Positions 1-8,059 of a stretch of 64,000 bases of DNA are shown one piece after another. Source of the stretch: Pseudonocardia humida (GTDB lineage Bacteria; Actinomycetota; Actinomycetes; Mycobacteriales; Pseudonocardiaceae); NCBI RefSeq assembly GCF_023898865.1, contig NZ_JAGSOV010000049.1, forward strand, positions 1 through 64,000, read 5' to 3'. Numbering within the stretch: the first letter of the stretch is position 1; each line of letters begins with the position of its first letter. A model generated the notes under the pieces. The model had not been told where the DNA came from. It was given only the letters and a program-made list of their open reading frames with translations, and made no database searches. A program made the position numbers and the translations under genes.

Positions 1-1320
1 GGGCGCGGGGGCCACCGCGGGGGGTGGGGGGGGGTTCTGCGCCGCGCCCGGGGGGCGGGGGGGGCCCCCCCCCCCCCCCCACGCCAGCAGCGCCAGGCAC
101 ACCGCGCTGCCCAGCTCCTGGGTCGAGTTGATCAGTCCGGCGGCGGCGCCCTGCTCGGTGTCCGGCACGCCGCTGGACGCCGCGACGAACGTCGGCGCGT
201 AGGACATGCTGCTGCCGAGCGCGAAGAGCGCGAGCGAGGGCAGGACGTCGACCAGCCCGCCCTCGACCGGCACCCGAGCCAGCAGCAGGGCGCCTGCCGC
301 GAGCAGGGTGAGCCCGCCGGCCAGCAGGGTGCGCACGCCGAAGCGGCCGGTCAGCGCGGCGGCCCGCGGTGAGAGCACCAGGATGGCCACCGTCACCGGG
401 GCGAACACCGCGCTCACCGCGAGCGCCGAGTACCCCAGCACGACCTGCAGGTAGAGCGTCGTGAAGAACAGCGCGGCGCCCAGCGCACCCGCGTTGAGGA
501 AGAGCGTGGCGTTGGCGGTGCGGACCCCGGGCAGGCGCAGCAGCCCCAGCCGCAGCACCGGTTCCGCGCGCCCGCGCTCGACCAGCGCGAACACCGACAG
601 CACCGCCGCCGCGCCGACCAGCAGCCCGACGACCGGTCCGACGCCGGTGCCGTCCGCCGCGGCGGCGAGCGCCCCGACGAGCAGCGCCGTCCCCCCGGCC
701 AGCAGCGCGGAGCCCGCGACGTCGATCCGCCCGCGCCGCTCGGCGCGCGACTCGGGCAGGGTGCGGGCCAGCACCGCGACGACCAGCAGCCCGATCGGCA
801 GGTTGATCAAGAAGATCCACCGCCAACCGAACAGCTCGGTGACCGCCCCGCCGATCAGCTGACCGGCCACCGCCCCGGCCGAGCCGACCGCGGCCCACAG
901 CCCCAGCGCCCGGTTGCGGGCCGGCCCCTCGGCGAACCGGGCGTTGATCGAGGCCAGCGCGTTGGCCGAGACCATCGCGGCCCCGACGCCCTGCGCGGCC
1001 CGCGCGGCGAACAGGTGCCAGTCGCGCTGGGCCGCCGCGGCGGCCGCCGAGGCCAGCGTGAACACCACCATGCCGGCCAGCAGCACGGCGCGCCGTCCCA
1101 GCACGTCCCCGACCCGGCCCAGGACGATCAGCAGGCTGCCGAACGTGACCGTGTAGGCCACGCCCACCAGCGACAGCCGGGCGTCGGGGATGACCAGGTC
1201 GCGCCGGATCGACGGCAGCGCCACCGTGACGATCACGACGTCGACGATCAGCACGAACTGCGCCGCGCACAGCGCCAGGACGGCCCAGCGGGCCCGCCCG
1301 GCAACGACTCCGGCCACCAC
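1..1320 (-). CDS. MFS drug/H+ antiporter, DHA2 type (3' end missing)
   Basis: Proton-driven multidrug exporter of the inner membrane. Translation from GTG at 1320 (GGGAGG Shine-Dalgarno 5 bases upstream; GTG at 1317 and 1326 are alternatives) gives TM1 with the DHA2 signature VDVVIVTVALPSI, then motif A-like LGRVGDVLGRR in the TM2-3 loop, and a run of hydrophobic helices. About 410 residues are reliable; the family is usually 450-520, so the C-terminus lies outside. The frame stays open to base 1, but bases 1-80 are G/C homopolymers, so the last ~27 codons cannot be trusted. It is divergent from a TetR gene, the classic arrangement for a repressor and its exporter. Confidence 0.85.
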   Translation of the reverse strand, partial: MVAGVVAGRARWAVLALCAAQFVLIVDVVIVTVALPSIRRDLVIPDARLSLVGVAYTVTFGSLLIVLGRVGDVLGRRAVLLAGMVVFTLASAAAAAAQRDWHLFAARAAQGVGAAMVSANALASINARFAEGPARNRALGLWAAVGSAGAVAGQLIGGAVTELFGWRWIFLINLPIGLLVVAVLARTLPESRAERRGRIDVAGSALLAGGTALLVGALAAAADGTGVGPVVGLLVGAAAVLSVFALVERGRAEPVLRLGLLRLPGVRTANATLFLNAGALGAALFFTTLYLQVVLGYSALAVSAVFAPVTVAILVLSPRAAALTGRFGVRTLLAGGLTLLAAGALLLARVPVEGGLVDVLPSLALFALGSSMSYAPTFVAASSGVPDTEQGAAAGLINSTQELGSAVCLALLAWGGGGGPPRPPGAAQNPPPPPAVAPAP

Positions 1321-1338
1321 GTCCACCTCCCGTTATCC

Positions 1339-1377
1339 CTACAGCGTAGGATTCAGACGGGTAAACCTACGCTGTAG
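1339..1377. promoter_or_regulatory. Two palindromic TetR operators between exporter and TetR
   Basis: CTACAGCGTAG (1339-1349) and CTACGCTGTAG (1367-1377) are each 11-bp palindromes with a 3-base centre, and together with one more base per side form a perfect 12-bp inverted repeat (1339-1350 / 1366-1377) around 15 bases. They lie between the divergent starts at 1320 and 1387; the second ends 9 bases before the TetR ATG, so binding would block both genes. Sites are seen; their function is inferred. Confidence 0.7.
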
Positions 1378-1386
1378 AGTCGGGGC

Positions 1387-2064
1387 ATGTCGAGCGATCC
1401 CGAGCCGCGACGACCGCGGCGGGGCCGACCGCCCGCCGGTCGGCCCCGGCTGACCAGGGAGGCGATCCTGGCCACCGCGCTGGCCCTGGTCGACGCGCAC
1501 GGCCTGGACGCGCTGACCATGCGCCGCCTGGCCGGCGAGCTGGGCGCCGACCCCATGTCGATCTACCACCACCTGCCCGGCAAGGACGCGATCGTGTCCG
1601 GGCTGGTGGGGGTGGTGTTCGCCGAGATGCGCCCGCCCGAGGACGCCGGGACCTGGGACGAGCGGGTCCTGGGCTGGGCGCGGGCCTACCGCGGCCTGGC
1701 CCGGGCGCACCCGAACCTGGTGCTGCAGATCGTCACCGACGCCGCCGCGGTGGGCGAAGCCGCCGTGCTCGTCGACGAGCCCCTCTACGCCGCCCTGGAG
1801 TCGGCCGGCCTGCCCCCGACGACGATCGTGCACGCGGCCGGGCTGCTGGTCGACTACGTCAACGGCTTCGTGCTCGCCGAAGCCGGGCCCACCGCCGGGC
1901 AGGCGGACGACACCATCGCCGACGCCCTCGACCGGCACGACCCCGACCGGTTCCCCGTGCAGCGCCGGGTGCACGCCGCGGCCGAGCCCGGCGGCGGCTT
2001 CGAGGCCGGCCTGGACATCGTGCTGCGCGGCATCCGCACCCTGGTGCCGGGCCGACCGGGCTGA
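1387..2064 (+). CDS. TetR family repressor (225 aa)
   Basis: Transcriptional repressor. The N-terminal HTH covers about residues 24-62 (TREAILATALALVDAHG ... SIYHHLPGKDAIV), followed by an all-helical ligand domain of the tetracycline-repressor C-terminal type. A basic Pro/Arg-rich tail precedes the HTH. It is divergent from the DHA2 exporter with two operator palindromes between, so it most likely represses the pump and itself until a drug-like ligand binds. The ligand cannot be read from sequence. Confidence 0.88.
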   Translation: MSSDPEPRRPRRGRPPAGRPRLTREAILATALALVDAHGLDALTMRRLAGELGADPMSIYHHLPGKDAIVSGLVGVVFAEMRPPEDAGTWDERVLGWARAYRGLARAHPNLVLQIVTDAAAVGEAAVLVDEPLYAALESAGLPPTTIVHAAGLLVDYVNGFVLAEAGPTAGQADDTIADALDRHDPDRFPVQRRVHAAAEPGGGFEAGLDIVLRGIRTLVPGRPG

Positions 2065-2068
2065 CCGG

Positions 2069-2398
2069 TCAGCGCAGGATCGCGCTGAGCAGCACGACGT
2101 GCACCGCCGTGCCGGCGACGATGCTGAGCACGATGTCGCGCCGCCACAGGTGCAGGCCGACGGTGGTCGCCAGGGCCAGCGCCGTGGGCAGGCCGTGCGG
2201 CGGCACGGCCAGCGGGACGTCGCGCAGGGTGTGGGCGACGAGCACGGCCATGACCCCCACCGGCATCCCGGCGCCGAGGTGGGCGACCAGCGGGCTGCGC
2301 CGCAGCGGCCCGAGCAGCGCGAACGGCAGCGCGCGCAGGCCCCACGTGATCGCCGCGCTCACGGCCACCGCCGCGAGCAGGTAGCCCGGCTCAGGCAC
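2069..2398 (-). CDS. azlD: AzlD-like branched-chain amino acid exporter subunit
   Basis: Small membrane partner of AzlC (109 aa, about four hydrophobic segments, within the family's 100-110 aa range). The N-terminus has the AzlD pattern of a helix then ITWGLRALPFALLG. It overlaps the azlC 3' end by 8 bp (2391-2398), consistent with coupled translation and a stoichiometric complex that exports branched-chain amino acids. It is converged on by the TetR gene with only 4 bases between. Confidence 0.85.
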   Translation of the reverse strand: MPEPGYLLAAVAVSAAITWGLRALPFALLGPLRRSPLVAHLGAGMPVGVMAVLVAHTLRDVPLAVPPHGLPTALALATTVGLHLWRRDIVLSIVAGTAVHVVLLSAILR

Positions 2399-3065
2399 CG
2401 GCCCGACCCCCGGCCGCGTAGCGCACCAGCAGGTAGGCGGTGAACAGGCCCATCCCGCCGATCATCGCCTGCCCGCCGAACAGCACGTGCCCCAGCAGCG
2501 CGCAGGCGACCGCGGTCACCGCGGCGGGGACGTCGCGGCGGGCGCGGAACGCGTCGATCCCCAGCACGACGAACAGCGCGGTGACCGCGAAGTCCAGGCC
2601 GACGACGGCGGCCGGCACCAGCGTGCCGCCCAGGGCGCCGAGCGTCACGCTGCCGACCCAGTAGACCTGCACGAGCGCCTGCAGGCACAGGATGCGGCCC
2701 CGGCTCCAGCACTGCGCGGCGGGCGCCGCGGTCAGGGCGTAGGCCTCGTCGGTGAGGGCGAACGTGCTGTAGGCCTTGGCGATCCTGCCGGGCACGCGGT
2801 GCAGCGGGAAGGAGAGCGCGTAGAAGACGTGGCGGGCGTTGACCACGAACGCCGCCGCCGCGACCTGCCCCAGTGGCGCGAGCGCCGTGACCAGGCCGAG
2901 CAGCACGAACTCCAGCGACCCGGCGAAGACGACCGAGGCGAAGACGGTCGCCCACCACCACGGCAGCCCGGAGCGGGCCACGAGCACCCCGAACGCGACC
3001 CCCATCGCCGCCGCGGCCACCCCCACGGCCAGCGAATCGCGGGCCGCCGCCCTGAGCTCCTGCAC
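2391..3065 (-). CDS. azlC: AzlC family branched-chain amino acid exporter
   Basis: Large subunit of the AzlCD exporter (224 aa). The AzlC landmarks are visible: an N-terminal segment ending in GVAFGVLVARSGLPWWWA, the conserved FAGSLEFVLLG, NARHVFYALS and LTDEAYALT. Start ATG at 3065. It is divergent from an Lrp/AsnC regulator; in many actinobacteria and in Bacillus, azl genes are controlled by an Lrp-type protein sensing leucine or a related amino acid, so the pair probably relieves amino-acid excess. Confidence 0.9.
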   Translation of the reverse strand: MQELRAAARDSLAVGVAAAAMGVAFGVLVARSGLPWWWATVFASVVFAGSLEFVLLGLVTALAPLGQVAAAAFVVNARHVFYALSFPLHRVPGRIAKAYSTFALTDEAYALTAAPAAQCWSRGRILCLQALVQVYWVGSVTLGALGGTLVPAAVVGLDFAVTALFVVLGIDAFRARRDVPAAVTAVACALLGHVLFGGQAMIGGMGLFTAYLLVRYAAGGRAGA

Positions 3066-3076
3066 GGGGAAACTTT

Positions 3077-3095
3077 ATGTCGATCGGCTCGACAT
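3077..3095. promoter_or_regulatory. Inverted repeat, candidate Lrp operator
   Basis: ATGTCGA (3077-3083) and TCGACAT (3089-3095) form a perfect 7-bp inverted repeat with a 5-base spacer, midway in the 62-base gap between azlC and the Lrp gene. Size and position fit an Lrp/AsnC dimer site controlling both directions; inference only. Confidence 0.5.
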
Positions 3096-3127
3096 GTGGT
3101 TGCCAGTTATTCCCGTACCGTCTCAGG

Positions 3128-3583
3128 ATGCGCAATCAAAGGGTACTTGATCGGATCGATCGCGACATATTGTTCCACCTGGAACGCGACGGGCGGCTCA
3201 GCAACGTGGAGCTGGCCCGCCGGGTCGGCCTCACCCCGCCGCCGTGCCTGCGCCGGGTCAAGCGGCTCGAGGACGAGGGCGTCATCACCGGCTACCGGGC
3301 GGTGCTCGACCCGGAGGCGGTCGGGCGGGGGTTCGAGGTGGTGGTGTCGGTGGAGATCCGGATGACCGACCGCGACACCCTGCTCGACTTCGAGGCGGCG
3401 GTCGCGGCGTTCGACGAGGTCGTCGAGTTCCGCCGGTGCTTCGGCACGCCCGACTACTTCCTGCGGGTGCTCGTCGCCGACCCGGCCGCCTACGAGGCCC
3501 ACCACATGAAGCTGCTGGGCCTGCCGGCCGTCTCGCGGGTGGTGTCGCACCAGACGATGAAGCGCATCAAGACGACGGACTGA
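3128..3583 (+). CDS. Lrp/AsnC family regulator
   Basis: Feast/famine regulator. From ATG 3128 the product is 151 aa, the normal Lrp length: winged HTH at about residues 8-50 (DRIDRDILFHLERDGRLS, then LTPPPCLRRVKRLEDEGVI) and an RAM ligand/oligomerisation domain from ~65 on. The frame is open back to an ATG at 3077, but that adds 17 atypical residues and would run through the operator-like repeat, so 3128 is preferred. Likely regulates azlCD. Confidence 0.88.
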   Translation: MRNQRVLDRIDRDILFHLERDGRLSNVELARRVGLTPPPCLRRVKRLEDEGVITGYRAVLDPEAVGRGFEVVVSVEIRMTDRDTLLDFEAAVAAFDEVVEFRRCFGTPDYFLRVLVADPAAYEAHHMKLLGLPAVSRVVSHQTMKRIKTTD

Positions 3584-3592
3584 CCGCCGCGG

Positions 3593-4246
3593 TCAGTCGA
3601 CGGGCAGCAGACCGCCCAGGACCCGGCGCAGCGCCGTGGGGAGCGGGTCGCCGCCGTCGCCGCCGAGCCGGATCGCGGCCAGGTGGGGGTGCTCGCCCCG
3701 GGCGACGACGTGGGCGAGGTACCGGGCGCCGCGCAGCACGTCGACCGAGGAGGCCTCGAACTGCGCGTTCGCCGCGACCACGGCGTTGAGCAGCGCGAGG
3801 GCCACCACCTTGTCGCCGTCGGGGGCGGGGTGGTCGGCGAGCACGGCGAGGACGTGCTCGGCGAGGTCGAGCCCGTTCGGGCCGGCCACCGGCCGGGTGA
3901 GCACCAGCTCGGGCAGCCAGGGGTGGCGGCGGTAGATCTCGCGGGCCTGCAGGCCGACGTCGACCAGGTCGTCGAGCCACGAGCCGGTCGGCGGGCCCAG
4001 CCGGTACTCGCCGGCGACGTGGTCGGCCATGAGGTCGAGCAGGTCCTCGCGGGTGTCGACGTAGCGGTAGAGCGACCCCGCGCCGGTGCCCAGCTCGGCG
4101 GCGACGTGGCGCATCGAGACCCCGGCCAGGCCGTCGCGGTCGGCCACCCGCACGGCCGCCTCGGTGATCTCGGCGCGGCTGCGGCTCGCGGGCCTGCCGA
4201 CCCCGGCGCCTTCCGGGCGCATCCAGATCAGGTCCGACGACGTCAT
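3593..4246 (-). CDS. TetR family regulator (217 aa)
   Basis: TetR-type repressor with HTH at residues ~23-70 (RAEITEAAVRVADRDG ... GSLYRYVDTREDLLDLM) and a C-terminal domain of the TetR_C_1 kind. ATG 4246 follows a GGGAGG Shine-Dalgarno (4252-4257); the frame is open much further upstream but that part is shadow sequence. It has no obvious partner: the neighbour upstream is a gene fragment and the aldoxime dehydratase is transcribed the same way behind a 250-bp gap. A perfect 10-bp palindrome GTTCGCGAAC lies at 4301-4310, 54 bases upstream, and could be its operator. Confidence 0.85.
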   Translation of the reverse strand: MTSSDLIWMRPEGAGVGRPASRSRAEITEAAVRVADRDGLAGVSMRHVAAELGTGAGSLYRYVDTREDLLDLMADHVAGEYRLGPPTGSWLDDLVDVGLQAREIYRRHPWLPELVLTRPVAGPNGLDLAEHVLAVLADHPAPDGDKVVALALLNAVVAANAQFEASSVDVLRGARYLAHVVARGEHPHLAAIRLGGDGGDPLPTALRRVLGGLLPVD

Positions 4247-4276
4247 CCACCCCTCCCTCGGTCGCCCGGAGCCTAA

Positions 4277-4492
4277 CCGCTGCGTAGTTTCGAGTTCGGC
4301 GTTCGCGAACGATGCAAGTCGAACGACGCGTACGCCCACCTCGTCACCGCGGTCGGCGCCACCCACGCCGGCATCGACGCCCCCATCACCCCGCCCGCGG
4401 GGCCGGGCACCCGGGCCGTCGCCGAGGCACTGCGCACCGAGGAGGACGGGACGCGGCCCCTGCGCGAGCTGGTCGACCGCGCCGCCGGCTGA
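4277..4492 (+). pseudogene. Unassigned coding-like fragment
   Basis: The 254-base gap between the TetR and aldoxime dehydratase genes contains, on the + strand, a 71-codon open frame ending in TGA at 4490-4492. It has strong actinobacterial codon use and ends like a real protein (RTEEDGTRPLRELVDRAAG), but has no ATG or GTG start in a sensible place and a TAA directly upstream. It looks like the surviving 3' end of a lost gene. I do not recognise the family. A chance open frame in GC-rich DNA remains possible. Confidence 0.3.
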
Positions 4493-4500
4493 GCGGCCCA

Positions 4501-5511
4501 TCACCCCATCAGCCCGGTGCCCGGGACGCAGTCGACGTACTCGAAGCACTGCTCGTCGGCGGTCGCCACCGAGACCTCGTGGTAGAGCCGCAACCGGGCC
4601 GCCGGACCCATCGCCATCAGGTACTTCATCGCGGCGCCGAAGATCGCGACGTGCGTGGGGTGCGACTCCGCCCAGCGCTCCAGCGCGTCGAGGCTGCGCC
4701 ACCAGCTCATCCCGAAGCTGCGATCGACCGGCTCGCCGTCCTCGACCACCGTCGCGTACCGGTTGGCGTAGCAGCCGATCGCCCGGCCCTCGTCGCGCAG
4801 GAAGTCCATCCCCGCCCGCAGGACCGGCTCGACGTCGCGGAGGTACATCGCGCGCTCGTCGCCCTCGGTGGCGGTCCAGTCCTGGCCGGAGCGGATCAGG
4901 CACAGCCCCGACCCCGGCCGCACCCGGACCCGGCCGCCCCCGCTCTCGACGACCGGTTCGCCGGACGGGGCCATCGGATCGGTCTGGGACAGCGGGATCC
5001 GGTCGCGCATGCCGCCCCAGTAGGCGTGCTCCTGGACCTCGCCGGACATCCCGTCGGCGAGGACCGCGACCCCCTCGGCCCGGTCGGGCGAGGAGAACAG
5101 GGTCTCGTGCTCCTCCACGGTCGGCCGGATGATCTCCGCCCAGCGGCCGTGCCCGTCGCGGACGGCGTCGCCGAGCCAGGACTCGCGGTGCGCGGCGAAC
5201 CAGCGGTCGAACGCCGCGGGATCGTCCCAGTAGGCGATCGACACGACCTCGGTGGTGCCGTCGGGCCCGTCCACGCGGGCGCGGTCGTGGTGACCGGGCC
5301 CGTCCACCGCGGCGAACGCGGCGTCGAGCACCGCGAGCGGGGGCCGCTCCCCGCGGAACTGGATCCCGAGGTAGGCCATCACGACCTGGCGCACGGCCGT
5401 CGACGACCGGGCGACGAACGACGGGTACGGCGGGGCGAAGTCGTCGGGGATGCGGCGGTGGCGGGTGCGCCCGGTGCGCAGGTGCTCCGGGATCGCCGAC
5501 TCGACGGTCAC
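4501..5511 (-). CDS. oxd: Aldoxime dehydratase (heme), OxdA family
   Basis: Heme b enzyme that dehydrates aldoximes (R-CH=NOH) to nitriles. The 336-aa product matches the family length of ~350. Family landmarks: EHAYWGGMRDR (catalytic Arg about 169), LCLIRSGQDW (Ser208), SHPTHVAIF (proximal heme His about 287) and LRLYHEVSV (distal His311). GTG 5511 overlaps the nitrilase stop by 4 bp (GTGA), so the two are translated together: the nitrile made here is the nitrilase substrate. Known clusters pair this enzyme with nitrilase or nitrile hydratase/amidase in the same way. Confidence 0.92.
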   Translation of the reverse strand: MTVESAIPEHLRTGRTRHRRIPDDFAPPYPSFVARSSTAVRQVVMAYLGIQFRGERPPLAVLDAAFAAVDGPGHHDRARVDGPDGTTEVVSIAYWDDPAAFDRWFAAHRESWLGDAVRDGHGRWAEIIRPTVEEHETLFSSPDRAEGVAVLADGMSGEVQEHAYWGGMRDRIPLSQTDPMAPSGEPVVESGGGRVRVRPGSGLCLIRSGQDWTATEGDERAMYLRDVEPVLRAGMDFLRDEGRAIGCYANRYATVVEDGEPVDRSFGMSWWRSLDALERWAESHPTHVAIFGAAMKYLMAMGPAARLRLYHEVSVATADEQCFEYVDCVPGTGLMG

Positions 5512-6533
5512 GAGAGCACCTCGGCCCGCTCGGGCGCGGCGGGCGCGACGTCGCCGTCGATCTCCACGCCGGGGGCGGAGAACGGGACCACCCGGTCGCC
5601 GGGGGTCTTGTTGAGCAGCAGCCGCGTGACGTCCGGGCGGGAGTAGTGCCCCGACGGGTCCGCCGCGGCCTTGGCCAGCGAGATGAGGCCGAGGTCGAGG
5701 TCGGCGTAGAGCAGGCCCTCGACGTCCTCGGGCAGCGGTTCGGTGAGCAGCTGCCCGTCGGGGGCGTAGATGCCGGCGTACCCGCCGCCGGGCTGCAGCA
5801 GCGCCCGCTTGGTGTCGTCGGTGCACAGCAGCTCGACCATCTCCGGCGAGACCGTGGCGCAGGGGGCCAGCACGAAGCACTGCCCCTCGACGGCGTAGAC
5901 GCGGCTGGCCGCGGTGTTCACCTCCGGGCCCAGTGCGTAGGCGCCGCCCTTGTAGAGCGAGAAGCTCGGCCACGCGCCCACGTGGACCTGCTCGTTCTGG
6001 GCGTACATCGCGTACTTCGACAGCGGCTGCAGGTGCTCCCAGCAGCAGAGCCCGCCGAGGCGACCCAGCGGCGTGTCGTACACCGAGAGGTCCGAGCCGT
6101 CGCCCTCGCCGAAGACCGTGCGCTCGACGTGGGTCGGCTTGAGCTTGCGGCGCCGGGCGATCGTGGCGCCGTCCGGGCCGATGATCCACTGCGCGATGTA
6201 GAGGCTGCCCGCCTGGCGCTCGGAGATGCCCAGCACGACGGTGATCCCGTGCTCGCGCGCGGCGGCCGCCAGCCGGTCGGCCTGCGGCGAGCCGTAGACC
6301 AGCGAGTTGTCGTGGTAGCGGCCGAAGAACTGCATCCCCCACGCCGGGGCGTCGAGCCAGATGAACCACGGGTAGCCCGGGAGCCATGTCTCCGGGAAGC
6401 CGACCAGCGCCGCGCCGTTCGCGGCGGCCTCGGCGATCAGCGCGATCGCCTTGTCGACCCCGGCGTCCAGGTCGAGGAACTCCGGGGCGGCCTGGACCAC
6501 CGCGGCGCGGAACCGTGGGTGCTCGATGCTCAT
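5508..6533 (-). CDS. Nitrilase
   Basis: Hydrolyses nitriles directly to carboxylic acid and ammonia. 341 aa, typical length. The Glu-Lys-Cys triad is complete: E48 in GFPETWLPGYPWF, K130 in RRRKLKPTHVERTVFGEG, and Cys164 in GGLCCWEHLQP, the strict nitrilase form of this motif (CWEH), not the amidase form. First gene of a two-gene operon with aldoxime dehydratase, under an AraC-type regulator transcribed divergently. Together they convert aldoximes, such as plant amino-acid-derived oximes, to acids and ammonia. Confidence 0.93.
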   Translation of the reverse strand: MSIEHPRFRAAVVQAAPEFLDLDAGVDKAIALIAEAAANGAALVGFPETWLPGYPWFIWLDAPAWGMQFFGRYHDNSLVYGSPQADRLAAAAREHGITVVLGISERQAGSLYIAQWIIGPDGATIARRRKLKPTHVERTVFGEGDGSDLSVYDTPLGRLGGLCCWEHLQPLSKYAMYAQNEQVHVGAWPSFSLYKGGAYALGPEVNTAASRVYAVEGQCFVLAPCATVSPEMVELLCTDDTKRALLQPGGGYAGIYAPDGQLLTEPLPEDVEGLLYADLDLGLISLAKAAADPSGHYSRPDVTRLLLNKTPGDRVVPFSAPGVEIDGDVAPAAPERAEVLS

Positions 6534-6658
6534 GGGAGTCGAGGGTGCGGGCGCGGAGGGCCCGGCGCTGGTCCCTGAGTGTCGGGCTTGTTGACTCTGC
6601 GCGTCACCGCCACCGGTGAGGTCTTGCCCGGTCAGGCGCCCGTCCCTACCGTCTGCCC

Positions 6659-7594
6659 ATGGGGCGGCTGCTCACCACCGACGCGGTCGACCCCGGCGAC
6701 CGGTTGGCCCACTGGAACGAGGCCGTCTCCGACGCCTACGTCCAGCTGTCCTGCACCGCCCCCGCGGGCGACGTCGTGGGCGACATCCGCGTCGACACGC
6801 TCGCCACCCTGGAGCTGTCGCGGGTGACGTCGACGGCGCAGCGCGTCACCCGGACCCCGTCGCTGATCGCCCGGGCCGCCGAGGACTACTTCCTGGTGTC
6901 GATCCAGACCCGCGGGACCGGCCGGATCACCCAGGACGAGCGCACCGCGCTGCTGCACCCCGGCGACTTCGCGCTCTACGACTCCACGCGGCCCTACGAG
7001 CTCGACTTCACCGACGGCTTCCAGCAGTACGTGCTGATGCTGCCCGGCCCCACCCTGCGCTCCCAGCTGCGCGAGGCGCCCGAGCTGACCGCGCGCGGCG
7101 TCCGCGGATCCCGCGGCGCCGGCCACCTGATGATCGAGATGATCCGGACGCTGGCCGCGGACGTCGCCGTGCTGGAGCCGGCCGCGGCCGCGGCGGTGGC
7201 CCAGGGCGTCGAGCACATCGTCGTCGCGGGGCTCAGCTCGCTCACCGGCGCCGCGCCCGAGCCGTCGGCCCAGGCGCGGCGCGAACAGGTCAAGGCCTGC
7301 GCGCGGGCCCGGCTGCGCGACCCGGGGCTGACCGTCGCCGCGATCGCCGCGCAGCTCCACACCTCGGTGAGCACGCTGCACCGGGCGTTCGCCGGCGAGC
7401 CGTGCACGATCGCCGAGTGGATCTGGGCCCGCCGCCTCGAGGCCGTCCGCGCCGACCTCTGCGACCCCGCGCTGCGCCACCGCACCATCGGCGACCTGGC
7501 GTTCGGGTGGGGCTTCGTGGACGCCTCGCACTTCAGCCGGGCGTTCCGGGCCCGCTACGGCCGCACGCCCCGGGAGGTCCGGTCAGGCGCGTAG
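6659..7594 (+). CDS. AraC family activator of the aldoxime/nitrile operon
   Basis: 311-aa AraC/XylS regulator. The N-terminal ~200 residues resemble the AraC-binding-like (cupin-type) sensor domain, with LLHPGDFALYDSTRPYEL as the recognisable core. The C-terminal two-HTH domain covers ~225-308, ending in the family signature FGWGFVDASHFSRAFRARYG. Divergent from nitrilase with a 125-base gap. Nitrile-degradation clusters of Rhodococcus are controlled by AraC-type activators, so it probably induces the operon in response to an aldoxime, nitrile or acid. Confidence 0.9.
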   Translation: MGRLLTTDAVDPGDRLAHWNEAVSDAYVQLSCTAPAGDVVGDIRVDTLATLELSRVTSTAQRVTRTPSLIARAAEDYFLVSIQTRGTGRITQDERTALLHPGDFALYDSTRPYELDFTDGFQQYVLMLPGPTLRSQLREAPELTARGVRGSRGAGHLMIEMIRTLAADVAVLEPAAAAAVAQGVEHIVVAGLSSLTGAAPEPSAQARREQVKACARARLRDPGLTVAAIAAQLHTSVSTLHRAFAGEPCTIAEWIWARRLEAVRADLCDPALRHRTIGDLAFGWGFVDASHFSRAFRARYGRTPREVRSGA

Positions 7595-7609
7595 CGGACA
7601 ACTCGCGGC

Positions 7610-8059
7610 TCACCGGCCGCGGAGCGACGCGGTGAGCCGGATCTCGGCGACCCCGGCCAGGGCCCGGGTGAGCGCGCAGCCCGCCTTCGCCGACTCGGCG
7701 TGGCGCCGGAAGGCGTCCTCGTCGAGCCCGTCGACGTCCGCACCGGCGTCGAGCTCGACGAGGGTGATGGTCGGCGTGCCGTCGACGGCCCGCAGGTGCA
7801 CCCGCGCCCGGGTGCTCACCGAGCGCGGGGGGCGTCCGGCTTCGGTCAGGACGTGGGTCAGGGCCATGGCGAAGCACCCGCTGTGGGCGGCGGCGAGCAG
7901 CTCCTCGGGGTTGGTGCCGCCGGTTCCCCGCTCGGCGAAGCGCGACCGGAAGCTGTAGTCCGCCTCCCACCGCCCGGGGCCGACGCGGACACGACCGGCC
8001 CCCTCCTGCAGCGTCCCCGACCACTCGGCGCTGCCCAGACGTGGCGCCATCCCGGTCAC
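7610..8059 (-). CDS. OsmC family peroxide-resistance protein
   Basis: Thiol peroxidase of the OsmC type. The two active-site cysteines are in AAAHSGCFAMAL and AKAGCALTRAL (C62 and C128 counted from the GTG). About 149 aa, full length. GTG 8059 overlaps the TGA of the upstream oxidoreductase (GTGA), so I prefer it over ATG 8050, which would give 146 aa. The operon partner is an NAD(P)H-dependent oxidoreductase; the pair looks like a redox-stress unit. Confidence 0.88.
   Translation of the reverse strand: MTGMAPRLGSAEWSGTLQEGAGRVRVGPGRWEADYSFRSRFAERGTGGTNPEELLAAAHSGCFAMALTHVLTEAGRPPRSVSTRARVHLRAVDGTPTITLVELDAGADVDGLDEDAFRRHAESAKAGCALTRALAGVAEIRLTASLRGR

Noticed and set aside
1..80. G and C homopolymer runs at the left end, and any gene reading through them
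   Set aside because: The runs look like low-quality contig-end sequence. I extend the exporter frame through them only as a partial gene and claim no residues there.
4501..6387. Aldoxime dehydratase extended by ~290 residues into the nitrilase gene
   Set aside because: It is a shadow frame of nitrilase. The GTGA overlap at 5508-5511 gives the normal family length.
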